Shown piece by piece: positions 15,316 through 22,561 of a stretch of 64,000 bases of DNA. Source of the stretch: AP-15 sp963747735 (lineage in GTDB: Bacteria; Pseudomonadota; Alphaproteobacteria; ATCC43930; CGMCC-115725); the NCBI GenBank assembly GCA_963747735.1, contig CAVVGE010000007.1, forward strand, positions 62,001 to 126,000, given 5' to 3'. The notes under the pieces are model-generated. The model was not told the DNA's origin. It made no database searches and was given only the letters and a program-made list of their open reading frames with translations. Made by a program: the position numbers and the translations under genes. Numbering within the stretch: position 1 is the first letter of the stretch; each line of letters starts with the position of its first letter.

Positions 15316-16623
15316 TCATGGGGCCGGCAGGCGCAAAGTAAGGCTCGACCGCACGCCGCGCCCGAGCCAGCGCAGGAACGAGCGGGCGTTGCGCAGATGC
15401 CCGTAATCGTCGAGCTGGAACAGCACAAAAAGCGCATAAACCTTGCGCGGGTCGAGGCGGCGCAACAGGCGGATGCGCACCAGCATCGTAATGCCGAGAT
15501 CGGAGAGGTGGTTGTTGCGGACCGCCTCGCGCAATGTCAGCTGTGGCACGTCGATGACAAAGTCGCCCGCCCGCCCGCTTTCGGCGAGACGCCCGGTCGC
15601 GGGCTCATAGTTATAAAGGCGCCCACCCAGCCGAAACGCAAAGCTGCGCCGGAACACCAGGCGCAGCAGGGGGCGAAATTTGTTGAGCTTGCGTTCGAGC
15701 CCGCGCAGATCATCGGCGGAAATCTCGACCGCCTCCTCCGCGGCAAGCCGCTGCCCGGTCAACGCCGCGGCCCGCTCCGCCGCCATCGGCCGATATTCCT
15801 CCGGCGCCGGCGCCGACCACCCGAAATTATCGAGATCGAGCGTCGCATAGGGCGGCAAAAGCTGGGTCCCTCCCCGCCAATGCCGGCAAAGATCGCGATA
15901 AAGCGTGCGATGCTCGTTGGCCCAGCGGCTGTCGGGCCTGTCAAACACCGCTTGGCTGGCAAACGGCATATAGAAATCGGCGCCGAGCCGTTCGCTCAAT
16001 CGGCAAACCCAATCGACATAGTGGCGCTGCGAGCGCAACGAGACCGTGCCGCGCTCGTCGAGAAAGCTGTTGACGAGGCTCGCCGGCGAATAGCTGCACA
16101 GCAGCACCCGCGGCTTCTTTGCCCGGTCGGCGAGCCGGCGCACCGCGCGCAGCACCGGCGGCGGCGGCTTGGCGTCGTTGAAATTGAGGAGCAGCGCGCC
16201 CGGGGTATCGACGAGCAGCAGGCTGTCGTCGTTCCACAACGGGATCGAGATGATCGCCACGCCTTCGGCGAGCCGGTGCCAGCGTCTGGGCGCGATGCAC
16301 TCGGCGCGAAACCCGCGCTCCCGCATATGGTCGAGAAAGCCGCGTTCGCCGAGCGCCGGGAACAGAAAACGGGGGCCCCGGCCGAGGCGCCGGATCGACG
16401 GCATGTGAAAATGGTCGGGATGCTCGTGCGTCACATAGACGCGCGGACTCGCCGCGAGCCAGTCGATCTCCGCTGCGCTCGGATAATGCTGCAGCCACCA
16501 GCTGCGCCAATAGACCGAGCCGACGAGCCACGGATCGGTCACCAGGAGCGGGCTCTCACCCTCCCGATAGACCGCGAGCGAGGCGTGGCCGAGGGTGCGC
16601 GCGCGCCACCCGGCAGCCGGCAC
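15316..16623 (-). CDS. MBL-fold metal-dependent hydrolase
   Basis: A 435-residue protein. The N-terminal half carries the metallo-beta-lactamase fold, with RTLGHASLAVYREGESPLLV, LVTDPWLVGS and the metal-binding VTHEHPDHFHM (H-x-H-x-D-H), later LLLNFNDAKPPPP and VLLCSYSPAS. The C-terminal 150 residues form an alpha/beta extension without a motif I recognise. The arrangement resembles UlaG-like or CMP-sialate-hydroxylase-like MBL proteins, which act on lactones, phosphodiesters or sugars; no substrate can be assigned. I chose the GTG at 16623 since the upstream frame runs through the MetX-like gene. Only 17 bp separate it from that gene, so the two are probably one operon. Confidence 0.8.
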   Translation of the reverse strand: MPAAGWRARTLGHASLAVYREGESPLLVTDPWLVGSVYWRSWWLQHYPSAAEIDWLAASPRVYVTHEHPDHFHMPSIRRLGRGPRFLFPALGERGFLDHMRERGFRAECIAPRRWHRLAEGVAIISIPLWNDDSLLLVDTPGALLLNFNDAKPPPPVLRAVRRLADRAKKPRVLLCSYSPASLVNSFLDERGTVSLRSQRHYVDWVCRLSERLGADFYMPFASQAVFDRPDSRWANEHRTLYRDLCRHWRGGTQLLPPYATLDLDNFGWSAPAPEEYRPMAAERAAALTGQRLAAEEAVEISADDLRGLERKLNKFRPLLRLVFRRSFAFRLGGRLYNYEPATGRLAESGRAGDFVIDVPQLTLREAVRNNHLSDLGITMLVRIRLLRRLDPRKVYALFVLFQLDDYGHLRNARSFLRWLGRGVRSSLTLRLPAP

Positions 16624-16640
16624 GGGCGCGCCGGCGCCGA

Positions 16641-17717
16641 CTATAGCCGGGCGATCAGCGGCGCCAGGAATTCGCGCAAGACCGGCGACCATTTGGCGTG
16701 CTCGGGCCCGCTCGCCGAATGGCCGAGGTCGCTGTCGAGCTCGAAATAGCGGGCATCGACCCCGGCCGCCGTGAGGTCCTTCATGACGCCGGGCGCCAAC
16801 GACGGCGGAAACAATTTGTCGGTGCGGCACAGGATATAAAGCATCTTGGCGCGGATCTTGGAAAACTCCGGCACCGTGTCGAACCCGATCGTCGCCCGGC
16901 GCAGGATCACCAGCGAATTGGTGTCCCATTGCCGCGCCCAATCGGCCGCGAGCTGCCGGATCGCCCGCTCGCGCGCGCCCTGTTCCGGATAGCGCCCGGC
17001 AAGCTGCTCGCTATAGCCATAGTTCATCAGGGTTTCGAAGCGCAGCTGGGTCAGCACCGCCTTCGCCCCGCCCCGGTCGTAATAATCGCCGCCGTTCCAT
17101 TCGGGGTCGGTGGCGAGCCGGGCTTCGAGCTCGGCCAACCGCTGCTTGGCGTTGCGCGCCTGGGGTGCCGTCACCACCGCCGCGATCCCGTCCATAAAAT
17201 CGGGATAGGCGACGGCCCATTGGAACGCCTGATAGCCGCCATAGGAGGGGCCCGCGACGGCGACGAGATGCCGGATGCCGAGCGAATCGACGAGCGCCTT
17301 TTCGGCGGCGACGATGTCGCGCACCGTGATCGCCGGAAAATCGGGGCCATAGGGCCGGCCCGTCGCGGGATTGCGGCTGGCCCCGTTGGTCGAGCCAAAA
17401 GACGAGCCCAGCATGTTCGAGGCGACGACAAAAAGCCGGTCGGTGTCGATCGCCTTGCCCGGCCCGATCAGCCCGTCCCACCAGCCCGGTTGGCCGCCGT
17501 TTGCCGGGTTCTTGCCGGCGGCATGGTGGCTGCTGGTATAGCCGTGGGTGACCAAGACCGCGTTGCGCCCGTCGGGGGCGAGCCGGCCATAGGTCTCGTA
17601 AGCGATGCGGGCTTCGGGCATGACGCCGCCGCCGGCCAGGCGAAAGTCCCGGATCAGAAAATGCTTGTCCTCGACGGTGCCGAGATCGCCGCCGCGCGCC
17701 GCCAGCTCGACCGACAT
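16641..17717 (-). CDS. MetX-like alpha/beta hydrolase (homoserine O-acetyltransferase family)
   Basis: A 358-residue protein aligning with the MetX fold: ARIAYETYGRLAPDGRNAVL, VTHGYTSSHHAAG, the catalytic Ser in AVAGPSYGGYQAFQWAV, Asp in YILCRTDKLFPPS and His in ELDSDLGHSASGPEH. True homoserine acetyltransferases have GGSMGG at the nucleophile; here it is GPSYGG, and the residues after the oxyanion strand differ, so an esterase or another acyltransferase role is quite possible. The ATG giving MSVELAARG is preceded by GGAGAGG, which decides the start over the upstream in-frame ATG at 17756. It is divergent from the lipoprotein gene at 17823. Confidence 0.8.
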   Translation of the reverse strand: MSVELAARGGDLGTVEDKHFLIRDFRLAGGGVMPEARIAYETYGRLAPDGRNAVLVTHGYTSSHHAAGKNPANGGQPGWWDGLIGPGKAIDTDRLFVVASNMLGSSFGSTNGASRNPATGRPYGPDFPAITVRDIVAAEKALVDSLGIRHLVAVAGPSYGGYQAFQWAVAYPDFMDGIAAVVTAPQARNAKQRLAELEARLATDPEWNGGDYYDRGGAKAVLTQLRFETLMNYGYSEQLAGRYPEQGARERAIRQLAADWARQWDTNSLVILRRATIGFDTVPEFSKIRAKMLYILCRTDKLFPPSLAPGVMKDLTAAGVDARYFELDSDLGHSASGPEHAKWSPVLREFLAPLIARL

Positions 17718-17822
17718 CAGCCTCTCCTCCGCGATGGTCCGGCTGGAGTTTGCCATGCCGCCGGCGGCAATGCCACGGCCGCCGCTTCCGCTCGGCCGGC
17801 ATTCGCGCTACATCGGGCGGCG

Positions 17823-18332
17823 ATGCGCGCGCTGTGGCCGATCCTGACGCTGTTCTTTCTCGCGGCTTGCGAGGGCGCCCCGCAGCCCGCGCCACTCGAC
17901 CAGATCCGCGCCTATTTTCCACCGGGCGGTGTCGCCGATACGATCGAGATCGACGCGACCGGGCGCCTGGCGCTGCGCCGCGCCGAGCTCGTCGCTCCCG
18001 ATGGCCAAACCGTGCCGGCCGGGTCGATCTCGGCCCAACCGTCGCCGACCACCAGCTTTTCGCAGCAATTCCCGACCGGCCCTTACACCAGCGGCACCTT
18101 CGGGGTCAGCAACGCAATCGGCGCCAACCCGATCGGGCCGAGCGCGGTCGGCGCCGCGCCGCAGACTGTGACGACGCTGCTGGCCACCATCTCCAGCGCC
18201 TCGATTCTATTGCCCGACCCGGTCGCCTACCGCCGCGATTGGCGGAAATACCAAATCCACCTGCAATTCGGCGCCGCCCCCGGCGAAGTCCAAACCAGCG
18301 ACATCGCCGCCCCGGAGCCGCCACCGCAGTAG
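17823..18332 (+). CDS. Small putative lipoprotein
   Basis: A 169-residue protein with a clear lipoprotein signal (PILTLFFLAACEGAP, Cys at about residue 16). The mature part has SQQFPTGPYTSGTFGVS and a Gly/Asn/Pro-rich stretch, then LLPDPVAYRRDWRKYQIHLQ and a Pro-rich C-terminus. I recognise no domain. It is expected to be anchored in the inner or outer membrane facing the periplasm. It is followed, in an 74-bp gap, by a good promoter for the next small gene. Confidence 0.65.
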   Translation: MRALWPILTLFFLAACEGAPQPAPLDQIRAYFPPGGVADTIEIDATGRLALRRAELVAPDGQTVPAGSISAQPSPTTSFSQQFPTGPYTSGTFGVSNAIGANPIGPSAVGAAPQTVTTLLATISSASILLPDPVAYRRDWRKYQIHLQFGAAPGEVQTSDIAAPEPPPQ

Positions 18333-18348
18333 AATTCACTCTTTGTTC

Positions 18349-18377
18349 TTGACATCGAGATCGGTTTCTGCTACCTT
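18349..18377 (+). promoter_or_regulatory. Candidate sigma-70 promoter for the 61-residue protein gene
   Basis: TTGACA, a 17-base spacer and TACCTT (three of six -10 positions). The predicted start of transcription is about 23 bases before the ATG at 18407. Confidence 0.45.
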
Positions 18378-18406
18378 CGCCGGCATCTCGCAGTCCGGGA
18401 TATTCG

Positions 18407-18592
18407 ATGCTGTCGGCCGACCAGCTGCAGAAAAAGTGGGAGCAGCGCGCCCTCCTCTTCCCGTTCGATCCGGCGATGACCTTTACCGAGGCGGGGCTCG
18501 TGCTCGGCGCCGGGACCGTTCTGGCGGCGTGCCGCACCGATCGCCGCGGCCGCGCCACATTCGCGATCGACAGCGGCGAGAAGCGCATCTGA
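18407..18592 (+). CDS. Small hypothetical protein, 61 residues
   Basis: MLSADQLQKKWEQRALLFPF opens a short basic/acidic protein with a hydrophobic centre (TEAGLVLGAGTVLAAC) that could be a single weak membrane helix. I do not recognise a family. Support for it being real is the upstream promoter and the ATGA overlap with the next start, typical of a translationally coupled pair. That partner is cut off by a transposase remnant, so the pair may no longer work. Confidence 0.5.
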   Translation: MLSADQLQKKWEQRALLFPFDPAMTFTEAGLVLGAGTVLAACRTDRRGRATFAIDSGEKRI

Positions 18593-18785
18593 TGAATTAT
18601 TCTCTGAAGACAGCCGCGGCCTTTTGTACCGTATGCCTTACGGCTGCTTCACCCGCAATGGCGGACCGGCCCGCACTGAACGCAAAACTCTATCGCAACT
18701 GGGATTACCAGTTCTCGGTAGAGTTGCCAAAAGAGCATTTGGCATGCGTTGGGGAAATCACCAATCATGGCATTGATTTGATGGC
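18592..18785 (+). pseudogene. 5' fragment of a secreted protein cut by an IS110 remnant
   Basis: It begins at an ATG overlapping the previous stop and encodes a Sec signal peptide (TAAAFCTVCLTAASPAMA, cleavage expected after AMA) then RPALNAKLYRNWDYQFSVEL and HLACVGEITNHGIDL. After about 63 codons the sequence changes into IS110-type transposase coding sequence in the same frame. The rest of the original gene is not found downstream, so the locus was truncated by insertion followed by deletion. Confidence 0.55.
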
Positions 18786-19400
18786 TTCTGGCTGGCGCGA
18801 TGGCTTCTGGCTGGCGCGATGGCTGCAAGGACAAGGCATCGCGGCCGATGTGATCCACCCGACGAGCGTCGCCGTATCGCGGGAGCACCGCCGTGCCAAG
18901 CCTGCCCCGGACAGCGATCCGGGGACCGGCCGGCTCGATAGCGAGCTGTTGAAGCGCGCCCCCGGCCTCCGCCGCGGCAGGCTTTTCTCGGCTGGCTGCG
19001 TGGCGAACGGGGTCATTGCAGCCGGGGTCATTGCAGCATGGCCTGATCCCGACTGCGCAGGAGGAGGACGCCAAGCGGCCAAACCGCGAGCGCGAGGGCC
19101 TGGCCGGCGAGCGCACCCGCATTGTCAACCGGATGAAAAGCACCCCCTGTTCCCAGCCAGAGCCTGCCCCTGGCTGGAACAGGGGGCAGGCCTGGCTCGT
19201 CTCGGCATTCGCGGCTTCGAGCCGACCTTGCGCCGGGCTCCGGAGCGGCTGGCAAGATTGCTCACCCCGGAGGGGATGACGCTGCCGCCAAACACCCTGG
19301 CTGAGCTTGGCCGCGACATGGCACGGCTGCGCTTCGTCGCCGGCCGGATCCGGCCAGATCCGGGAGATCGAGGAGGCGCGCCTGAAACGGCTCGATCCCA
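18781..19400 (+). mobile_element. Decayed IS110-family transposase fragment
   Basis: Across three frames one can read successive IS110 transposase blocks: DGFWLARWLQ, VIHPTSVAVSREHRRAK, LDSELLKRA, FLGWLRGERGHCS, EEDAKRPNREREGLAGERTR, IVNRMKS, RLGIRGFEPTLRRAPERLARL, LLTPEGMTLPPNTLAELGRD and EARLKRLD. The N-terminal DEDD-type catalytic start and the C-terminal Ser-containing domain are missing. Frameshifts, a 19-bp tandem duplication at the left edge (18781-18818), a 15-bp duplication (19009-19038) and a 40-50-bp hairpin insertion (about 19143-19191) show advanced decay. IS110 elements lack terminal inverted repeats, and none are seen. Confidence 0.8.
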
Positions 19401-19598
19401 CTCGGCGCTTTCCTTTGTTTGAAGCTGCCAGATGCCCGAGACTTGTTCGATGATCGCGCCAGCCTCCGACAGCGCGGCAATGGCTTTCGGAACCTCGGCG
19501 CGCAACTCCGCCCCGCCACCGAGGTCCTCGATCGCCCGCAAGCGACCGGCCCGGACCCATCCGAGCTTTAGCCGCGATGGCGATAAGCTGCGCGCATC

Positions 19599-19629
19599 TT
19601 GACCTTCCAGCGCTGGTAATCCTTATCTG
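19599..19629 (+). promoter_or_regulatory. CueR/HmrR-type copper promoter of copA
   Basis: TTGACC (-35) and TATCTG (-10) are separated by 19 bases, the long spacer typical of MerR-family activated promoters. The spacer contains CCTTCCAGCGCTGG, matching the left half of the copper-regulator box (ACCTTCC with a central dyad); the right half is degenerate (GGTAATCC rather than GGAAGG). The regulator is encoded two genes on, at 22094. A start of transcription near 19636 makes the GTG at 19660 with its GGAGGAGAGG the likely copA start. Confidence 0.65.
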
Positions 19630-19659
19630 AGTGGCCGGTGGCCTGTGGAGGAGAGGCGG

Positions 19660-22218
19660 GTGTCGGTGATCGTGGACGAGAAGAGCGTGGCTGAGGATCG
19701 CGGTGCGCGGTTGCGGCTGCCGATCGAGGGCATGAGCTGCGCCACTTGCGCCGGGCGCGTCGAAACGGCGCTGAACCGGCTGCCCGGTGTTGCGGCAAGC
19801 GTCGATCTCGCTGGCGAGACCGCCGAAATCCGCGGCGCGCCGGCAGCGCTCGACCCGGTTCGGCTGGCCGCGGCGGTGGCCGAGGCAGGCTACACTGTGC
19901 CGCGCGAGCGGCGCGAGCTGGCGGTCGGCGGCATGACCTGCGCCACTTGCGCCGGGCGCGTCGAAAAGGCGCTCGCCCGAATCCCCGGAGTGACCAAGGC
20001 CGAGGTCAACCTCGCGACCGGGCGGGCTGCGGTCGAGGGGATCGCGGGTGCCGTCCATCCGGCCGAGCTGATCGGCGCGGTGCGCGATGCCGGCTATACG
20101 CCCGAGCTGGTGACCGGCGAGGCCGAGCCCGAACGAGAGCGCGACGCCGCCGAACGCCGCCGTCAGCGCCGCGCGCTCGTCAAGGTCGCCGCGGCGGCGG
20201 TGCTGAGCACGCCCTTGCTGTTGCCGATGTTCGGGCTGTTGCCGATGTTCGGCGTCGGGCTCGATCCATGGGTGGCGCTGGCCTTGGCGACGCCGGTCCA
20301 ATTCATCGCCGGCGCCGGGTTCTATCGCGCCGCGTGGCGGGCATTGCGCGCCGGCACCGGCAATATGGACCTGCTGGTCGCGCTCGGCACCTCGGCAGCC
20401 TATTTCTACAGCGCCTGGCTCGTTCTCGCCGGCGCCGGCGGCCATCTCTATTTCGAGGCCGCCGCGGTGGTCGTCACCCTGGTGCTGTTCGGGCGGTGGC
20501 TCGAAGCGCGGGCGAAACGCGCCACCGGCGGGGCGATCCGCGCGCTGATGGCGCTGCGCCCGGAGCGCGCGCGGGTCGAGCGCGACGGCGGTGAGATCGA
20601 GCTGCCGGTCGCCGCGGTCGCCATCGGCGACATCGTCGTCGTGCGGCCGGGCGAACGGTTGCCGACCGACGGCCGGGTGCTTTCCGGCGCCAGCGCCGTC
20701 GATGAGAGCCTTTTGACCGGCGAAAGCCTGCCGGTCGAAAAAGCGCGCGGCGACCCGATCGTCGGCGGCTCGATCAACGGCAGCGGATTGTTGCGGGTCG
20801 AGACCACCGCGGTCGGCGCCGAGACGACGCTCGCCCGGATCATCGCCTTGGTCGCGGGAGCCCAGGCAAAAAAGGCGCCGGTGCAGCGGCTCGTAGACCG
20901 GGTCGCGGCGGTGTTTGTGCCGATCGTTCTCGGCTGCGCCGTTCTCGCCTTTCTCGGCTGGTATTTTCTGGCCGGCGACTTTGCCGCCGGGCTCGTCGCC
21001 GCAATCTCGGTGCTGGTCGTCGCCTGCCCGTGCGCGCTCGGCCTGGCGACACCGGCCGCGCTGATGGTCGGCATCGGTGCTGCAGCGCGAGCCGGCATCC
21101 TGATCCGCGATGCCGAGGCGCTGGAGCGGGCGCGCCGGGTCGATCTCGTCGTGCTCGACAAAACCGGCACCCTCACCGAAGGGCGGCCGCAGGTCACCGA
21201 GATCGTCGCCCTCGGCATCGGCGAGGCCGAGCTCTTGGCGCTGGCCGCCGCGGCGCAAAGCGGCAGCGAGCACCCGCTCGCCGGTGCCGTGCTGGCGCGC
21301 GCCCAAGGTCTTGCCCTGCCGCATCTCGAGGAATTTCGGGCCCACCCCGGGCGCGGCCTGGTGGCGCGTATCGGTGGTCGCCGCATCGCGCTCGGCAACG
21401 CCGCGCTGATGGCCGAATTGCAAGTCCCGCCGCGGCTCGACGATCAGGCGACGGCGCTCGAGGAAAAAGGCCGCACCGTGATGCGGGTTGCAGCACTCGA
21501 CCCGGGGCCCGCGCTGCTCGGCTTGATCGCGGTCATGGACCCGGTGCGGCCATCGGCGGCCGAAGCGGTCCGCAGCCTGCACGATGCCGGGATCAGGACG
21601 CTGCTGCTGACCGGCGACAACCGCCGCACCGCCGCCGCCGTCGCTGCGGCACTCGGGATCGAGCGGGTCCGGGCCGAGGTGCTGCCGCAGGACAAGGCCG
21701 CCGAGATCGAGCGTTTGCAACGGGCGGGGCATTGCGTGGCGATGGTCGGCGACGGCGTCAACGACGCGCCGGCCTTGGCCCAGGCCGATATCGGGATCGC
21801 CATCGGCACCGGCGCCGATGCGGCGATGGCGGCGGCCGGGATCACCCTGATGCGCCCCGACCCGCGTCTCGTCGCGGCGGCGATCGCGGTCAGCCGCGCA
21901 ACCTGGCGCAAGATCGCCGAAAACCTGTTCTGGGCCTTTTTTTATAATGTCGTCGGCATCGTCCTTGCCGCGATCGGACTGTTGACCCCGGTGATCGCCG
22001 GTGCGGCGATGGCGTTTTCCTCGGTCAGCGTCGTATCGAACGCGCTGCTGCTGCGCCGCTGGCGGCCGGCGCGAGCAGCGGGGGAGATGATCGATGAGCA
22101 TGACGATCGGCGAGGCGTCGTTGCAATCCGGGGTGCCGGCCAAGACGATCCGCTATTACGAAGAAACCGGGCTGATCGGCCGGGCCGACCGCCGGTCGAA
22201 CCGCTACCGAAACTATAG
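19660..22218 (+). CDS. copA: Copper-translocating P1B-type ATPase
   Basis: An 852-residue Cu(I) exporter. Two N-terminal heavy-metal-binding domains carry GMSCATCAGRVE and GMTCATCAGRVE. The membrane part contains the CPC metal site (VVACPCALGLATP). The catalytic core shows the DKTGTLTEG phosphorylation site, the SGSEHPLAG nucleotide-binding HP motif and the MVGDGVNDAPALAQADIG hinge. It pumps cytosolic Cu(I) outward. An 18-bp duplication gives LPMFGLLPMFG in the first membrane segment region. The reading frame runs 125 bases into cueR; in another frame a stop coincides with the cueR start, so the last 40 or so residues may result from a frameshift. Start choice follows the CueR promoter and the Shine-Dalgarno sequence. 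Confidence 0.93.
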   Translation: MSVIVDEKSVAEDRGARLRLPIEGMSCATCAGRVETALNRLPGVAASVDLAGETAEIRGAPAALDPVRLAAAVAEAGYTVPRERRELAVGGMTCATCAGRVEKALARIPGVTKAEVNLATGRAAVEGIAGAVHPAELIGAVRDAGYTPELVTGEAEPERERDAAERRRQRRALVKVAAAAVLSTPLLLPMFGLLPMFGVGLDPWVALALATPVQFIAGAGFYRAAWRALRAGTGNMDLLVALGTSAAYFYSAWLVLAGAGGHLYFEAAAVVVTLVLFGRWLEARAKRATGGAIRALMALRPERARVERDGGEIELPVAAVAIGDIVVVRPGERLPTDGRVLSGASAVDESLLTGESLPVEKARGDPIVGGSINGSGLLRVETTAVGAETTLARIIALVAGAQAKKAPVQRLVDRVAAVFVPIVLGCAVLAFLGWYFLAGDFAAGLVAAISVLVVACPCALGLATPAALMVGIGAAARAGILIRDAEALERARRVDLVVLDKTGTLTEGRPQVTEIVALGIGEAELLALAAAAQSGSEHPLAGAVLARAQGLALPHLEEFRAHPGRGLVARIGGRRIALGNAALMAELQVPPRLDDQATALEEKGRTVMRVAALDPGPALLGLIAVMDPVRPSAAEAVRSLHDAGIRTLLLTGDNRRTAAAVAAALGIERVRAEVLPQDKAAEIERLQRAGHCVAMVGDGVNDAPALAQADIGIAIGTGADAAMAAAGITLMRPDPRLVAAAIAVSRATWRKIAENLFWAFFYNVVGIVLAAIGLLTPVIAGAAMAFSSVSVVSNALLLRRWRPARAAGEMIDEHDDRRGVVAIRGAGQDDPLLRRNRADRPGRPPVEPLPKL

Positions 22219-22531
22219 CGAGCGCGACATCGCGCTCTTGCGCTTTGTCGGCCGCGCCCGCCGGCTCGGCTTTTCGCTCGCCGATGTAAAGAGCCTGATC
22301 GCGCTCTACCGCGACCGTTCGCGCACCAGCCGCGAGGTCAAGGCGATCGCCGCGCAGCATCTCGCACGCATCGACCGCAAGATCCGCGAGCTCGCCTCGG
22401 TGCGCGACGCGCTCGCCCTGCTGATCGAGCAGTGCAGCGGCGACCACCGCCCGGATTGCCCGATCATCGCCGAATTGAGCAGCGACACCGAACAGGTTTT
22501 CGATTGCCGAGAGCCATCGCGCGGCGCATAA
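22094..22531 (+). CDS. cueR: MerR-family copper-responsive regulator
   Basis: A 145-residue protein with the MerR winged-helix N-terminus (IGEASLQSGVPAKTIRYYEE, then RNYSERDIALLRFVGRARRL), a long dimerisation helix and a C-terminal metal-binding loop CSGDHRPDC with the two Cys that bind Cu(I) in CueR/HmrR proteins. It would activate copA from the long-spacer promoter at 19599 when copper is in excess. It starts inside the 3' end of the copA frame, so the two are translated from one message and the regulator is autoregulated. Confidence 0.88.
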   Translation: MSMTIGEASLQSGVPAKTIRYYEETGLIGRADRRSNRYRNYSERDIALLRFVGRARRLGFSLADVKSLIALYRDRSRTSREVKAIAAQHLARIDRKIRELASVRDALALLIEQCSGDHRPDCPIIAELSSDTEQVFDCREPSRGA

Positions 22532-22561
22532 TGGGCGAAAATAGGGCAATTGTCTCAATAT

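Noticed and set aside
15316..16941. MBL-fold gene starting at 16941 inside the MetX-like gene
   Set aside because: The first 100 codons of that longer frame overlap the MetX-like gene antiparallel in frame terms and show no fold; the GTG at 16623 begins where MBL similarity begins.
18649..22143. 1164-codon minus-strand open frame opposite copA
   Set aside because: The plus strand carries all CopA motifs; the antisense frame is compositionally biased and lacks any domain.
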